DNA of 64,000 nt from Photobacterium sp. GB-56 (lineage in GTDB: Bacteria > Pseudomonadota > Gammaproteobacteria > Enterobacterales > Vibrionaceae). The stretch covers positions 182,068 through 246,067 of the forward strand of contig NZ_PYNW01000006.1 of assembly GCF_003026105.1 (NCBI RefSeq). The letters are read 5' to 3'. Of this stretch, positions 55,852 through 64,000 are shown one piece after another. Below the pieces are notes generated by a model. It saw only the letters and a program-made list of their open reading frames with translations. It did not search any database and was not told the origin of the DNA. A program made the translations under genes and the position numbers. Within the stretch, counting starts at the first letter, position 1; the number at the start of each line of letters is the position of its first letter.

Positions 55852-57222
55852 ATGGACAAGGCTGCAACACATTCAGATTCACTCACTGTCGCAAAATTTG
55901 GCGGTACCAGTGTTGCTGATTACACCGCTATGAGCCGAAGTGCTGCCATTGTTACTGCTAATCCAGACACTAAAATTGTGTTAATCAGCGCCTGTTCTGG
56001 TGTCACGAATATTCTGGTAGAACTTGCTAATGGCGTGAGCGATTCAACGACCCGCCAACAGCGCATTCAGACACTGACCCAAACCCACCAAGATGTTCTT
56101 GATCAACTTCAGCACCCAGAAAATATTCAAGACGCTATTTACGGCCTACTTGATAACATCGCAACCTTAGCTGAACATGCGGCATCAACAACCTCTGCAC
56201 AATTGACCGATCAAATTGTTAGCCATGGCGAGCTGCTTTCAACCCATCTTTTTAGTCAAATATTAGTCGAGCTAAACGCCCCAGCTGTACGTGTAGATAT
56301 TCGTTCCATCATGCGTACTGATGATCAATTTGGTAAAGCGATCCCACAGCCAGAAACAATTAAGCAATTAGCGACTGAGCAATTATTACCACTATTAGAC
56401 AATAATATCGTGGTATCACAGGGCTTTATTGGATCAAACAGCCAGGGTGTTACGACAACACTTGGTCGTGGGGGAAGTGACTATAGTGCCGCTTTAATCG
56501 CAGAAGCCGTAAATGCTAGCACATTAGAGATTTGGACGGACGTACCGGGTTTATACACTACCGATCCACGTATTACATCGGCCGCTAAACCGATCAAAGA
56601 GATCAGTTTTAGTGAAGCATCTGAAATGGCAAACTTTGGTGCTAAAATTTTACACCCATCAACTCTAGTACCAGCTGTTCGTCAACAGATCCCTGTATTT
56701 GTTGGTTCATCAAAAGCACCAGAGCAAGGCGGTACTTGGATCCGACAATCCGTTGAAGAAGCGCCACTATTTAGAGCACTCGCATTACGAGCCAACCAAA
56801 CCATGGTGACACTCACGAGCTTAAATATGTTCCATGCTTATGGCTTTTTAGCCGAAGTCTTTCGTATCTTGGCTGAACATAAAATCTCAGTTGATCTCAT
56901 CACAACCTCAGAGGTCAGCGTTTCACTGACCTTAGATCAAACTGATACGGGTGGCGGTGCGCCAACGCTTCCGCTTCAAGTCGTTGAAGAATTAAGCCAA
57001 TTATGTGTGGTTGACGTCGAGCAAGGGCTATCACTGGTTGCACTTATCGGTAACCAAATGAGTGATACGAAAGGCTCAGCCAAAGATATCTTTGGCGCGC
57101 TAGAAGATCATAACCTTCGTATGATTTGCTACGGTGCTAGCCCACATAATTTATGTTTCTTAATTAATGAAGATGAAGCTAAAGACGTGGTTCGCACACT
57201 GCACGCATCTTTGTTGGAATAA
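55852..57222 (+). CDS. lysC: Lysine-sensitive aspartokinase III
   Basis: 456 residues from the ATG at 55852, with AGGGAG nine bases before it; an in-frame GTG eleven codons upstream is not supported. The catalytic start is TVAKFGGTSVADYTAM, then TTLGRGGSDYSAALIAEA and TDVPGLYTTDPRITSAAK. The two ACT regulatory domains occupy about 310-450 (FLAEVFRILAEHKISVDLIT). It is a stand-alone aspartokinase of the lysine-inhibited type and catalyses the first step of the aspartate family. A lysine riboswitch controls it. Confidence 0.96.
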   Translation: MDKAATHSDSLTVAKFGGTSVADYTAMSRSAAIVTANPDTKIVLISACSGVTNILVELANGVSDSTTRQQRIQTLTQTHQDVLDQLQHPENIQDAIYGLLDNIATLAEHAASTTSAQLTDQIVSHGELLSTHLFSQILVELNAPAVRVDIRSIMRTDDQFGKAIPQPETIKQLATEQLLPLLDNNIVVSQGFIGSNSQGVTTTLGRGGSDYSAALIAEAVNASTLEIWTDVPGLYTTDPRITSAAKPIKEISFSEASEMANFGAKILHPSTLVPAVRQQIPVFVGSSKAPEQGGTWIRQSVEEAPLFRALALRANQTMVTLTSLNMFHAYGFLAEVFRILAEHKISVDLITTSEVSVSLTLDQTDTGGGAPTLPLQVVEELSQLCVVDVEQGLSLVALIGNQMSDTKGSAKDIFGALEDHNLRMICYGASPHNLCFLINEDEAKDVVRTLHASLLE

Positions 57223-57260
57223 GCTCTTTCTAACTAACCCAAATAAAGTTCCGATAAACA

Positions 57261-57285
57261 AAAAGGCGCATTGAGCGCCTTTTTT
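57261..57285. terminator. Bidirectional terminator between lysC and metH
   Basis: Arms AAAAGGCGC and GCGCCTTTT enclose ATTGA, with T runs on both strands, lying between two convergent genes. Confidence 0.92.
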
Positions 57286-57301
57286 AACGATTGATTAAGC
57301 A

Positions 57302-60300
57302 TTAAAGATTTGGGCCTAACCATTTCTCAGCTTCGATCAAATCCCAACCTTTTCGATCGGCATAACTTTCTAACTGATCTTGCTGGATCTGAGCAACCGC
57401 AAAGTAACGAGAATCAGGATGTGAGAAATACCATCCCGAAACTGCAGCACCAGGCCACATTGCGTAACTTTCCGTTAGTACCATGCCAGTATTTTTCTCA
57501 GCATCAAGTAACTGCCAAATAGCACCTTTTTCGGTATGCTCAGGACATGCGGCGTAACCAGGTGCAGGACGAATACCTTGATACTTTTCTCGGATCAAAT
57601 CGTCATTATTCAGATTTTCATCAGCTGCATAACCCCAAATATCTTTACGTACCATTTCATGCATACATTCAGCAAAGGCTTCCGCTAATCGATCCGCAAC
57701 AGCCTGTACCATAATGGCATTGTAATCATCACCTTTTGCTTTAAATTGCTCAGCAATGTCATATTCACCAATCCCACCTGTTACCGCAAAAGCGCCAATC
57801 CAATCAGCCTTGCCGCTCTCTTTAGGCGCAATATAGTCAGATAAACAATAGTTAGGACCTTTCGGCTTTTTGGTTTGCTGACGTAAACCATGCAGCACAG
57901 TTAAAACATCAGTTCGGCTATCGTCTGTGTACACTTCAATATCATCACCGACATTATTGGCAGGGAATAAACCACACACACCGTTAGCTTTAATCATGCC
58001 TGTTTTCTCGATCTCATCTAAGATTTTATTAGCATCATTAAACAACTTAGTCGCTTCTTCACCCACAACTTCATGACGAAGAATCGTTGGGTATTTACCA
58101 CTTAATGACCACGTCATGAAAAATGGCGTCCAATCGATATACTTACGAATTTCAGCTACAGGGAAATCAGTGAAGGTGTGAACACCGGCTTTTTTCGGTA
58201 CTGGCGGCGTATAATTTTGCCAATCAATATTAACCGCATTAGCACGTGCTTCTTCTAACGAAATAGGTGCGGTACGTGGTTTCTTACGCGCATGTTGTTC
58301 ACGTACCACATCGTACTCTTGGTTTAAACGCTCAACAAACGCTGGCTTTTGTTCATCAGACAATAACGCAGAACAAACACCTACTGCGCGTGATGCATTA
58401 GATACATACACTACTGGCTGATTGTAGTTTTGCTCAATCTTAACCGCCGTGTGGGCTTTAGAAGTTGTTGCACCACCGATAAGCAAAGGGATATCAAATC
58501 CTTGTCGCTCCATTTCTTTGGCAACATGGACCATTTCATCAAGCGATGGCGTGATCAAACCCGACAAGCCAATAATATCGACGTTTTCTTCTTTGGCGAC
58601 TTTTAGAATTTTATCGCATGACACCATCACCCCAAGATCGATAATCTCGTAGTTATTACATTGCAGTACAACGCCGACTATATTCTTACCAATATCGTGA
58701 ACATCGCCTTTAACGGTTGCTAGAAGTATTTTACCGTTGGTTTGTCCAGCCTGCTTTTCAGCATCAATATACGGCTCTAAATAGGCAACAGCTTGCTTCA
58801 TGACTCGAGCCGATTTTACGACTTGCGGTAAGAACATCTTACCTTCACCAAATAGATCACCAACGACGTTCATCCCAGCCATTAATGGCCCTTCGATCAC
58901 TTCGAGTGGTTTACTGGCTTTCTGACGAGATTCTTCAGTATCTTCAACAATAAATTCGGTTATACCTTTAACTAGCGCATGCTCTAAACGCTTTTCAACT
59001 GGCCATCCGCGCCATTCTGCAGCGCTGCGATCTTCTTCAACATTACCGCTATCTCGGTATTTAGCGGCAATGTCTAATAAGCGCTCTGTACTATCATCAC
59101 GGCGATTAAGCACAACGTCTTCAACCGCATCGCGTAATTCATCAGGCAGATCATCATAAATTGCAAGCTGACCTGCATTGACGATCCCCATATCCATACC
59201 GTTTTTAAAACAGTAATAAAGAAAAACAGCATGGATCGCTTCACGAACTGCGTTGTTACCACGGAAAGAGAACGAAACATTCGACACCCCGCCTGATACC
59301 ATGGCATACGGCAGCGTGCGTTTGATATCCCCTACCGCTTCAATAAAATCAACGGCGTAATTGTTGTGCTCTTCAATACCGGTCGCAACAGCAAAAATAT
59401 TAGGATCAAAAATAATATCTTCAGGTGGAAAGCCGACTTCATCAACCAACACACGATAAGCATTAGTACAAATTTCAATTTTACGTTCGCGAGTATCCGC
59501 CTGACCAACTTCATCAAATGCCATCACGATAATCGCAGCACCATAACGACGAAGTAATTTCGCTTGAGTGATAAAGTTATCTTTACCTTCCTTCATCGAG
59601 ATAGAGTTAACAACAGGCTTTCCTTGTACACATTTAAGCCCTGCTTCTAACACTTCCCATTTAGAAGAATCGACCATAATAGGCACTTTTGATATTTCGG
59701 GCTCTGTAGCACAAAGGTTTAAAAAGCGTACCATTGCAGCCTTCGCATCAAGCATCCCCTCATCCATATTAATATCGATGATTTGAGCCCCAGCCTCTAC
59801 TTGCTGACGTGCAACCTCTAATGCTTCATCATAAAGTTCTTCTTTGATTAGGCGCTTAAATCGAGCCGAGCCAGTCACATTGGTACGTTCACCAACGTTA
59901 ATAAATAAGGTATCAGCATCAATCGTTAACGGCTCTAACCCTGATAGACGACAAGCAATAGGAATATCAGGTAATTGGCGAGGTTTCAGGTTTTTAGTCG
60001 CTTCATACATGTGGCGGATATGCTCTGGCGTAGTACCACAGCAGCCCCCGACCATATTGAGAAAACCACTTTTCGCCCACTCGCGGATATGTTCCGCCAT
60101 TTCTTCAGCTTCAAGATCATATTCGCCAAAGGCATTAGGTAAACCCGCATTTGGGTGAGCTGAAACAGCACATTCTGAAATACGCGATAACTCTTCAACA
60201 TACTGACGTAATTCATCAGGCCCAAGCGCACAGTTCAAACCAAAGGAAATAGGTTTAACATGACGTAATGAGTTATAAAACGCTTCCGTTGTTTGTCCAG

Positions 60301-60970
60301 AAAGAGTACGTCCCGAGGCATCTGTTATGGTGCCTGAAATCATCACTGGTAGTTCAAAACCCAATTCTTCAAAAACCCCAGAAACAGCAAAAGCGCAAGC
60401 TTTAGCATTCAAGGTATCAAAGATAGTTTCAAGCAAGATAATATCGGCGCCACCTCGAATTAAGGCATGTGTCGATTCGGAATAGGCTTCAACTAGTTCA
60501 TCAAAGGTAACATTACGATAGCCAGGATCGTTAACATCAGGAGAGATAGAGCAAGTACGGTTTGTCGGTCCTAAAACACCTGCAACAAAACGTGGTTTTT
60601 CTGGTGTTTTAGCGGTCCATTCATCGGCAGCAAGACGAGCGAGACGCGCTGCTTCATAGTTAATTTCCGCGCTCAACGATTCCATGTCGTAATCCGCCAT
60701 CGCAATCGTTGTAGCATTAAAAGTGTTGGTTTCTAGAATATCCGCCCCGGCTTCTAAATACGCGAGGTGAATATCTTTAATCAGCTGGGGTTGGGTTAAT
60801 ACTAAAAGATCATTATTCCCTTTTAGATCAGAATGCCAATCAGCAAATCGTTGACCTCGATAATCATCTTCTTCCAATTTATAACCTTGGATCATGGTGC
60901 CCATGCCACCATCAATGATCAGGATTTGCTCTTCCAACCGCTTATGCAGTAATTCCTTGCTGTTTAACAC
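57302..60970 (-). CDS. metH: Cobalamin-dependent methionine synthase
   Basis: 1222 residues, the usual length. Modules in order: homocysteine-binding barrel (about 1-330, [20 protein letters not shown]; zinc Cys in GLNCALG and GGCCGTT), pterin-binding barrel (about 355-620, [19 protein letters not shown]), cobalamin cap and binding domain (about 650-890, with [16 protein letters not shown] holding the cobalt-ligand His), and the SAM-binding activation domain (about 900-1222, [15 protein letters not shown]). The start is GTG with AAGGA nine bases before it. It transfers methyl from 5-methyltetrahydrofolate to homocysteine. I see no MetJ box and no clear MetR site upstream. Confidence 0.97.
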   Translation of the reverse strand: MLNSKELLHKRLEEQILIIDGGMGTMIQGYKLEEDDYRGQRFADWHSDLKGNNDLLVLTQPQLIKDIHLAYLEAGADILETNTFNATTIAMADYDMESLSAEINYEAARLARLAADEWTAKTPEKPRFVAGVLGPTNRTCSISPDVNDPGYRNVTFDELVEAYSESTHALIRGGADIILLETIFDTLNAKACAFAVSGVFEELGFELPVMISGTITDASGRTLSGQTTEAFYNSLRHVKPISFGLNCALGPDELRQYVEELSRISECAVSAHPNAGLPNAFGEYDLEAEEMAEHIREWAKSGFLNMVGGCCGTTPEHIRHMYEATKNLKPRQLPDIPIACRLSGLEPLTIDADTLFINVGERTNVTGSARFKRLIKEELYDEALEVARQQVEAGAQIIDINMDEGMLDAKAAMVRFLNLCATEPEISKVPIMVDSSKWEVLEAGLKCVQGKPVVNSISMKEGKDNFITQAKLLRRYGAAIIVMAFDEVGQADTRERKIEICTNAYRVLVDEVGFPPEDIIFDPNIFAVATGIEEHNNYAVDFIEAVGDIKRTLPYAMVSGGVSNVSFSFRGNNAVREAIHAVFLYYCFKNGMDMGIVNAGQLAIYDDLPDELRDAVEDVVLNRRDDSTERLLDIAAKYRDSGNVEEDRSAAEWRGWPVEKRLEHALVKGITEFIVEDTEESRQKASKPLEVIEGPLMAGMNVVGDLFGEGKMFLPQVVKSARVMKQAVAYLEPYIDAEKQAGQTNGKILLATVKGDVHDIGKNIVGVVLQCNNYEIIDLGVMVSCDKILKVAKEENVDIIGLSGLITPSLDEMVHVAKEMERQGFDIPLLIGGATTSKAHTAVKIEQNYNQPVVYVSNASRAVGVCSALLSDEQKPAFVERLNQEYDVVREQHARKKPRTAPISLEEARANAVNIDWQNYTPPVPKKAGVHTFTDFPVAEIRKYIDWTPFFMTWSLSGKYPTILRHEVVGEEATKLFNDANKILDEIEKTGMIKANGVCGLFPANNVGDDIEVYTDDSRTDVLTVLHGLRQQTKKPKGPNYCLSDYIAPKESGKADWIGAFAVTGGIGEYDIAEQFKAKGDDYNAIMVQAVADRLAEAFAECMHEMVRKDIWGYAADENLNNDDLIREKYQGIRPAPGYAACPEHTEKGAIWQLLDAEKNTGMVLTESYAMWPGAAVSGWYFSHPDSRYFAVAQIQQDQLESYADRKGWDLIEAEKWLGPNL

Positions 60971-61164
60971 GTCACTACATCCTTATAATCCATTACAGCT
61001 TTGTAACATCCTACCACACTTCAATTGGGGATAAAGAAAGCTAAATATAATTTACACAACAAAAGCTTTTCAAAATAAAACAAATTATCAGTAGCCATTA
61101 ATTACTGATGGTTTTACTATTTCGTCACAAGTTTTCTAACAACCCACCAATCTAGAGGTTACGC

Positions 61165-62445
61165 ATGTCGGTCTATAGCACACTCTGCTTTCTGGCTGCA
61201 GCAGCAATGCTTATTGCTTTTGTAAACAGTAAAATAGGTAAGATGCAAACAACCATTGCCATCACTGCCGGATCATTAATCCTGTCACTATTGATCATCA
61301 TTGCGGGACACAACGGTTGGTTCCATCTTGAAGATGTTGCCGCGACTCAAATCAGCAAAATAAACTTTGAAGATTTCCTATTAAAAGGCATTTTAGGCTT
61401 CTTATTATTTGCTGGCGGCTTAGGTATCAAGTTACCCCATCTTGAAGATCAAAAGTGGGAAATTACCGTATTAGCACTGGGCGCCACTTTATTCTCCACC
61501 TTTTTTATTGGCTTCAGTTTATGGGGTATCTGCCAGTTAATCGGAATTCAACTAGATCTGATTTACTGTTTACTCTTTGGTGCATTGATTTCCCCTACCG
61601 ATCCTATTGCTGTATTGGCCATCGTTAAGAAAATGAATGCGCCTCGCCGTATTTCGACTCAAATCGAAGGCGAGTCTTTATTTAATGATGGGTTTGGCCT
61701 CGTTATCTTCGTCACCATGTTTACCATTGCTTTTGGTGATACCGCACCAACAGTGATGGGCGTAACCCAGCTATTCTTACAAGAAGCGATTGGTGGCATT
61801 GCTTACGGCTTTATTCTTGGTCTAGTTTTCCACTACCTCATTAGCTCAACCAATGATCACTCTATGGAATTACTGCTTACTATCGGTATTCCAACCGCAG
61901 GTTATGCTTTAGCAGAAGTTCTTCATGTTTCAGGCCCACTTGCTATGGTGGTATCTGGGATCATGATTGGTAACTGGACCCGTTATATTGGCTTTTCAAA
62001 AGAAAGTGAAGAGCACCTAGATCACTTCTGGGAATTGGTTGATGAATTCCTAAATGGGGTCTTATTCCTGTTAATTGGTATGACCATGCTTGATTTTAGC
62101 TTCCACCAAGAAGACTGGATCCTAATGATTATTGCCGTACCTTTAGTTCTTCTAAGCCGTTACATCAGTGTCAAACTGCCATATGTGGGCTTCAATCGCT
62201 ACCGCCAGTACAATCCAATGTCAGTCAAGATCCTCACTTGGGGTGGCTTACGCGGAGGTTTAGCACTAGCAATGGCAATGGCTATTCCTGCTGGAGTCAT
62301 GGTAATTCCAGAGAAGGGGATCGATGTGCGAGAAATCATCCTCGTAATGACATATTCAGTGGTTGTATTCTCGATCCTTATCCAAGGTTCAACCATTACC
62401 CCATTAATTGAAAAAGCCAAGCTTTGGGAATTAAAAAATAAATAA
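61165..62445 (+). CDS. CPA1-family sodium/proton antiporter (NhaP type)
   Basis: 426 residues, about twelve to thirteen membrane helices. The ion-binding region is ALISPTDPIAVLAIVKKMNA, followed by QIEGESLFNDGFGLVIFVTM, both hallmark motifs (TDP, ESLFND) of NhaP/CPA1 exchangers; WGGLRGGLALAMAMAIP is also conserved. It ends without a TrkA-C or cyclic-nucleotide domain. It exchanges external protons for internal Na+ or K+; which ion cannot be judged. The gene is divergent from metH with a 194-base gap in which I find no clear site. In V. cholerae an antiporter gene also lies beside metH. Confidence 0.9.
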   Translation: MSVYSTLCFLAAAAMLIAFVNSKIGKMQTTIAITAGSLILSLLIIIAGHNGWFHLEDVAATQISKINFEDFLLKGILGFLLFAGGLGIKLPHLEDQKWEITVLALGATLFSTFFIGFSLWGICQLIGIQLDLIYCLLFGALISPTDPIAVLAIVKKMNAPRRISTQIEGESLFNDGFGLVIFVTMFTIAFGDTAPTVMGVTQLFLQEAIGGIAYGFILGLVFHYLISSTNDHSMELLLTIGIPTAGYALAEVLHVSGPLAMVVSGIMIGNWTRYIGFSKESEEHLDHFWELVDEFLNGVLFLLIGMTMLDFSFHQEDWILMIIAVPLVLLSRYISVKLPYVGFNRYRQYNPMSVKILTWGGLRGGLALAMAMAIPAGVMVIPEKGIDVREIILVMTYSVVVFSILIQGSTITPLIEKAKLWELKNK

Positions 62446-62462
62446 GTAATTATTCCACTAAC

Positions 62463-62494
62463 AAAAAAGCCTGCACTTCAATGCAGGCTTTTTT
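62463..62494. terminator. Bidirectional terminator between the antiporter gene and metA
   Basis: Thirteen-base arms AAAAAAGCCTGCA and TGCAGGCTTTTTT enclose CTTCAA, between convergent genes. Confidence 0.94.
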
Positions 62495-62495
62495 A

Positions 62496-63437
62496 TTATT
62501 CGTCTTTCGTAAAACTCGCTTCGGAGAAGTGCTCTAAATCGTAAGGCGTTTGCTGATATACACAATAGTTTAGCCAATTACTAAATAGTAAATGACCATG
62601 ACTACGCCAACTCGCAATAGGTGCATTCGAAGGATCATTCTCAGGATAATAGTTCACAGGTACTGCTGGCTCCATCCCTTGTTCGCTATCTCGTACAAAC
62701 TCATTATGCAATGTATCTACATCATATTCAGGATGCCCCGTTACGAATACATTACGTTTATCTTTTGTTGCTGCTAAATATACTCCAGCCTGCTCTGAAG
62801 TCGCTAATATATCAAGATCAGTATGCTTGGTTAAATAATCAGGAGAGAAGTCAGCATAGCGAGAATGGGGGGCAAAGAAAGTATCATCAAACCCTCGTAG
62901 TACCGGGTGATGACAATCATGAATTCGATGTTGATAAACACCTGATAATTTCTCTTTTCGTGTACGCTTCGGCAAGTCATAAAGCAGTTTTAGCCCAGCT
63001 TGAGCAGCCCAACAAACAAACATAGTTGATGTTACATGCTCTTTTGCCCAATTCATGATGATTTGAATTTCTTCCCAATAAAGCACATCTTCAAATTGAA
63101 CTAAACCTAACGGCGCTCCCGTTACAATCAATCCATCAAAATTACGTTGCTTCACCATCTCAAACTGACGATAAAAAGTATCTAAGTGTTCTTGAGGAGT
63201 ATTTTTTGTTGGACGATTATCGATTCGTAATAGCTCTACATCTACTTGAATTGGGCTATTGGATAATAAGCGTAAGAACTGTGTCTCTGTCTCAATTTTT
63301 TTTGGCATTAAATTTAATAATAATACCTTCAACGGACGGATCCCCTGGCTAGCAGCACGCTTCTCTGTCATCACAAAGATATTTTCACTGCGCAGAATAT
63401 CAGTAGCAGGTAGGCGATCAGGTATTTTTATTGGCAT
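62496..63437 (-). CDS. metA: Homoserine O-succinyltransferase
   Basis: 313 residues from the ATG at 63437 (AAGGAGT eight bases upstream); a longer frame is not supported. Catalytic residues are Cys142 in [11 protein letters not shown] and His235/Glu237 in VTGHPEYD. Residue 111 is Gly in [10 protein letters not shown]; in this family Gly at 111 marks use of succinyl-CoA and Glu marks acetyl-CoA, so succinyl transfer is predicted. It starts the route from homoserine to methionine. Three MetJ-type boxes lie 24 bases before the start codon. The gene is 166 bases after the rRNA operon terminator on the same strand. Confidence 0.96.
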   Translation of the reverse strand: MPIKIPDRLPATDILRSENIFVMTEKRAASQGIRPLKVLLLNLMPKKIETETQFLRLLSNSPIQVDVELLRIDNRPTKNTPQEHLDTFYRQFEMVKQRNFDGLIVTGAPLGLVQFEDVLYWEEIQIIMNWAKEHVTSTMFVCWAAQAGLKLLYDLPKRTRKEKLSGVYQHRIHDCHHPVLRGFDDTFFAPHSRYADFSPDYLTKHTDLDILATSEQAGVYLAATKDKRNVFVTGHPEYDVDTLHNEFVRDSEQGMEPAVPVNYYPENDPSNAPIASWRSHGHLLFSNWLNYCVYQQTPYDLEHFSEASFTKDE

Positions 63438-63460
63438 CTTTGTTGACTCCTTTCGACACA

Positions 63461-63484
63461 AGATGTTTAGCCGTCTAAACTTCC
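63461..63484. promoter_or_regulatory. MetJ operator (tandem met boxes) of metA
   Basis: Three contiguous 8-base units: AGATGTTT, AGCCGTCT and AAACTTCC, matching consensus AGACGTCT at 6, 7 and 5 of 8 positions. MetJ dimers bind adjacent met boxes cooperatively in the presence of S-adenosylmethionine. The position just before the metA start fits repression. Confidence 0.85.
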
Positions 63485-63553
63485 ATCAACGTTATAGAAA
63501 AAGAAAGGCAGACGCAAGTTTAGTGCAAAATAATAACATAATAGATAAATATA

Positions 63554-63575
63554 GAGATAAAGAGATAAAGAGATA
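63554..63575. repeat. Short tandem repeat, unit GAGATAAA
   Basis: About 2.75 copies of an 8-base unit in the gap between the rRNA operon terminator and the metA operator. No function is suggested by the sequence. Confidence 0.7.
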
Positions 63576-63602
63576 TGGGAAATATGAGGGCTTATAAACG
63601 AG

Positions 63603-63627
63603 AAAACCCAGCCGAAGGCTGGGTTTT
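63603..63627 (-). terminator. rRNA operon terminator
   Basis: Arms AAAACCCAGCC and GGCTGGGTTTT around a three-base loop. On the minus strand it ends in TTTTCTCG and lies just after the last 5S gene. Confidence 0.9.
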
Positions 63628-63633
63628 AAAATA

Positions 63634-63753
63634 AGATTTAGCGATGTCCTACTCTCACATGGGGAGGCCCCACACTACCATCGGCGCTACAACGTTTCAC
63701 TTCTGAGTTCGGCATGGGATCAGGTGGGACCGCTGTGCTATGGTCGCTAAACA
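63634..63753 (-). rRNA. rrf: 5S ribosomal RNA, distal copy
   Basis: 120 bases on the minus strand containing ATCCCATGCCGAACTCAG, AAGTGAAACG, GCGCCGATGGTAGTGTGGGG and GAGAGTAGGACATCGC. The ends pair as helix I (GTTTAGCG with CGCTAAAT). It is the last gene of the rRNA operon. End points are by comparison with the E. coli 5S length. Confidence 0.95.
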
Positions 63754-63759
63754 AATAAA

Positions 63760-63835
63760 TGGTGCTAGTACCCAGATTTGAACTGGGGACCTCACCCTTA
63801 CCAAGGGTGCGCTCTACCAACTGAGCCATACCAGC
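63760..63835 (-). tRNA. tRNA-Thr (GGT anticodon)
   Basis: 76 bases with encoded CCA. Acceptor stem GCTGGTA/TACTAGC, D arm with GGCTCAGTTGGTAGAGC, anticodon loop TTGGTAA within the CACCC/GGGTG stem (anticodon GGT), and T arm CCCAGTTCAAATCTGGG. It lies between two 5S genes, as in E. coli rrnD. Confidence 0.97.
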
Positions 63836-63880
63836 ACACAAAGCTTGTATGAAAGCTGCTTATGCAACATTCTAAATTTG

Positions 63881-64000
63881 AAGCCTGGCGATGTCCTACT
63901 CTCACATGGGGAGACCCCACACTACCATCGGCGCTATTACGTTTCACTACTGAGTTCGGCATGGGATCAGGTGGGTCCATAACGCTATGGTCGCCAAGCA
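63881..64000 (-). rRNA. rrf: 5S ribosomal RNA, proximal copy
   Basis: 120 bases on the minus strand, from TGCTTGGCGACC to CGCCAGGCTT, ending at the right edge of the window. Same conserved core as the other copy. Helix I is GCTTGGCG with CGCCAGGC. The upstream 23S gene would lie beyond the window. Confidence 0.95.

Noticed and set aside
62621..63025. 134-codon open frame opposite metA
   Set aside because: It is antisense to catalytic parts of metA, with no signal or family features.

Overview
The window is chromosomal DNA from a member of the Vibrionaceae, most likely Photobacterium or a close relative. I infer this from the complete MSHA type IV pilus locus, the Vibrio-type gene order around it (mreBCD, csrD/mshH, ssb, galU, uvrA, pglL, lysC, metH), the protein sequences and a moderately low G+C content judged by eye. 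The species call is inference; no database was searched.

Layout. (1) 1-9,000, minus strand: an operon-like run mreB, mreC, mreD, maf/yhdE, rng, yhdP and the start of a nitrilase-family gene, covering cell shape and envelope upkeep. (2) 9,100-31,550, minus strand: the MSHA pilus locus mshI-J-K-L-M-N-E-G-F-B-A-C-D-O-P-Q. It is unusual in carrying three tandem mshA-type pilin genes and two tandem mshQ-type giant adhesin genes. csrD/mshH lies just upstream, with a divergent LysR gene beyond it. (3) 34,800-35,380: ssb. (4) 35,380-48,370, plus strand: an eleven-gene exopolysaccharide operon lying between ssb and galU. It encodes an outer-membrane barrel, a short OPX export protein, a PCP with a kinase-like domain, a Wzy-like polymerase, an epimerase, a Wzx-like flippase, four family 2 glycosyltransferases and a secreted GH16 glycanase. 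Its leader holds a clear JUMPStart/ops element, so RfaH control is predicted. (5) 48,500-57,200: galU, uvrA (with a LexA box), pglL, an aminotransferase and lysC under a lysine riboswitch. (6) 57,300-63,440: metH, a CPA1 Na+/H+ antiporter and metA with tandem MetJ boxes. (7) The right end holds the 3' end of an rRNA operon on the minus strand: 5S, tRNA-Thr(GGT), 5S, terminator.

How the parts fit. Regions 2 to 4 form a surface-attachment neighbourhood. It contains a retractile-type pilus whose ATPase MshE carries c-di-GMP-binding motifs, a CsrD-like degenerate GGDEF/EAL protein, large putative pilus adhesins and an exopolysaccharide pathway resembling the succinoglycan (Exo) gene set. GalU next door would supply UDP-glucose. 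A PglL-type O-oligosaccharyltransferase nearby could glycosylate pilins. Regions 5 and 6 join aspartate-family amino-acid genes (lysC, metA, metH) under separate lysine and methionine control.

The strongest candidates for something not yet described are: the RfaH/ops-marked exopolysaccharide operon at the place where V. cholerae has qstR, with its short OPX plus barrel export pair and altered kinase; the triple pilin and double MshQ arrangement; and the translational expression platform I read downstream of the lysine aptamer.
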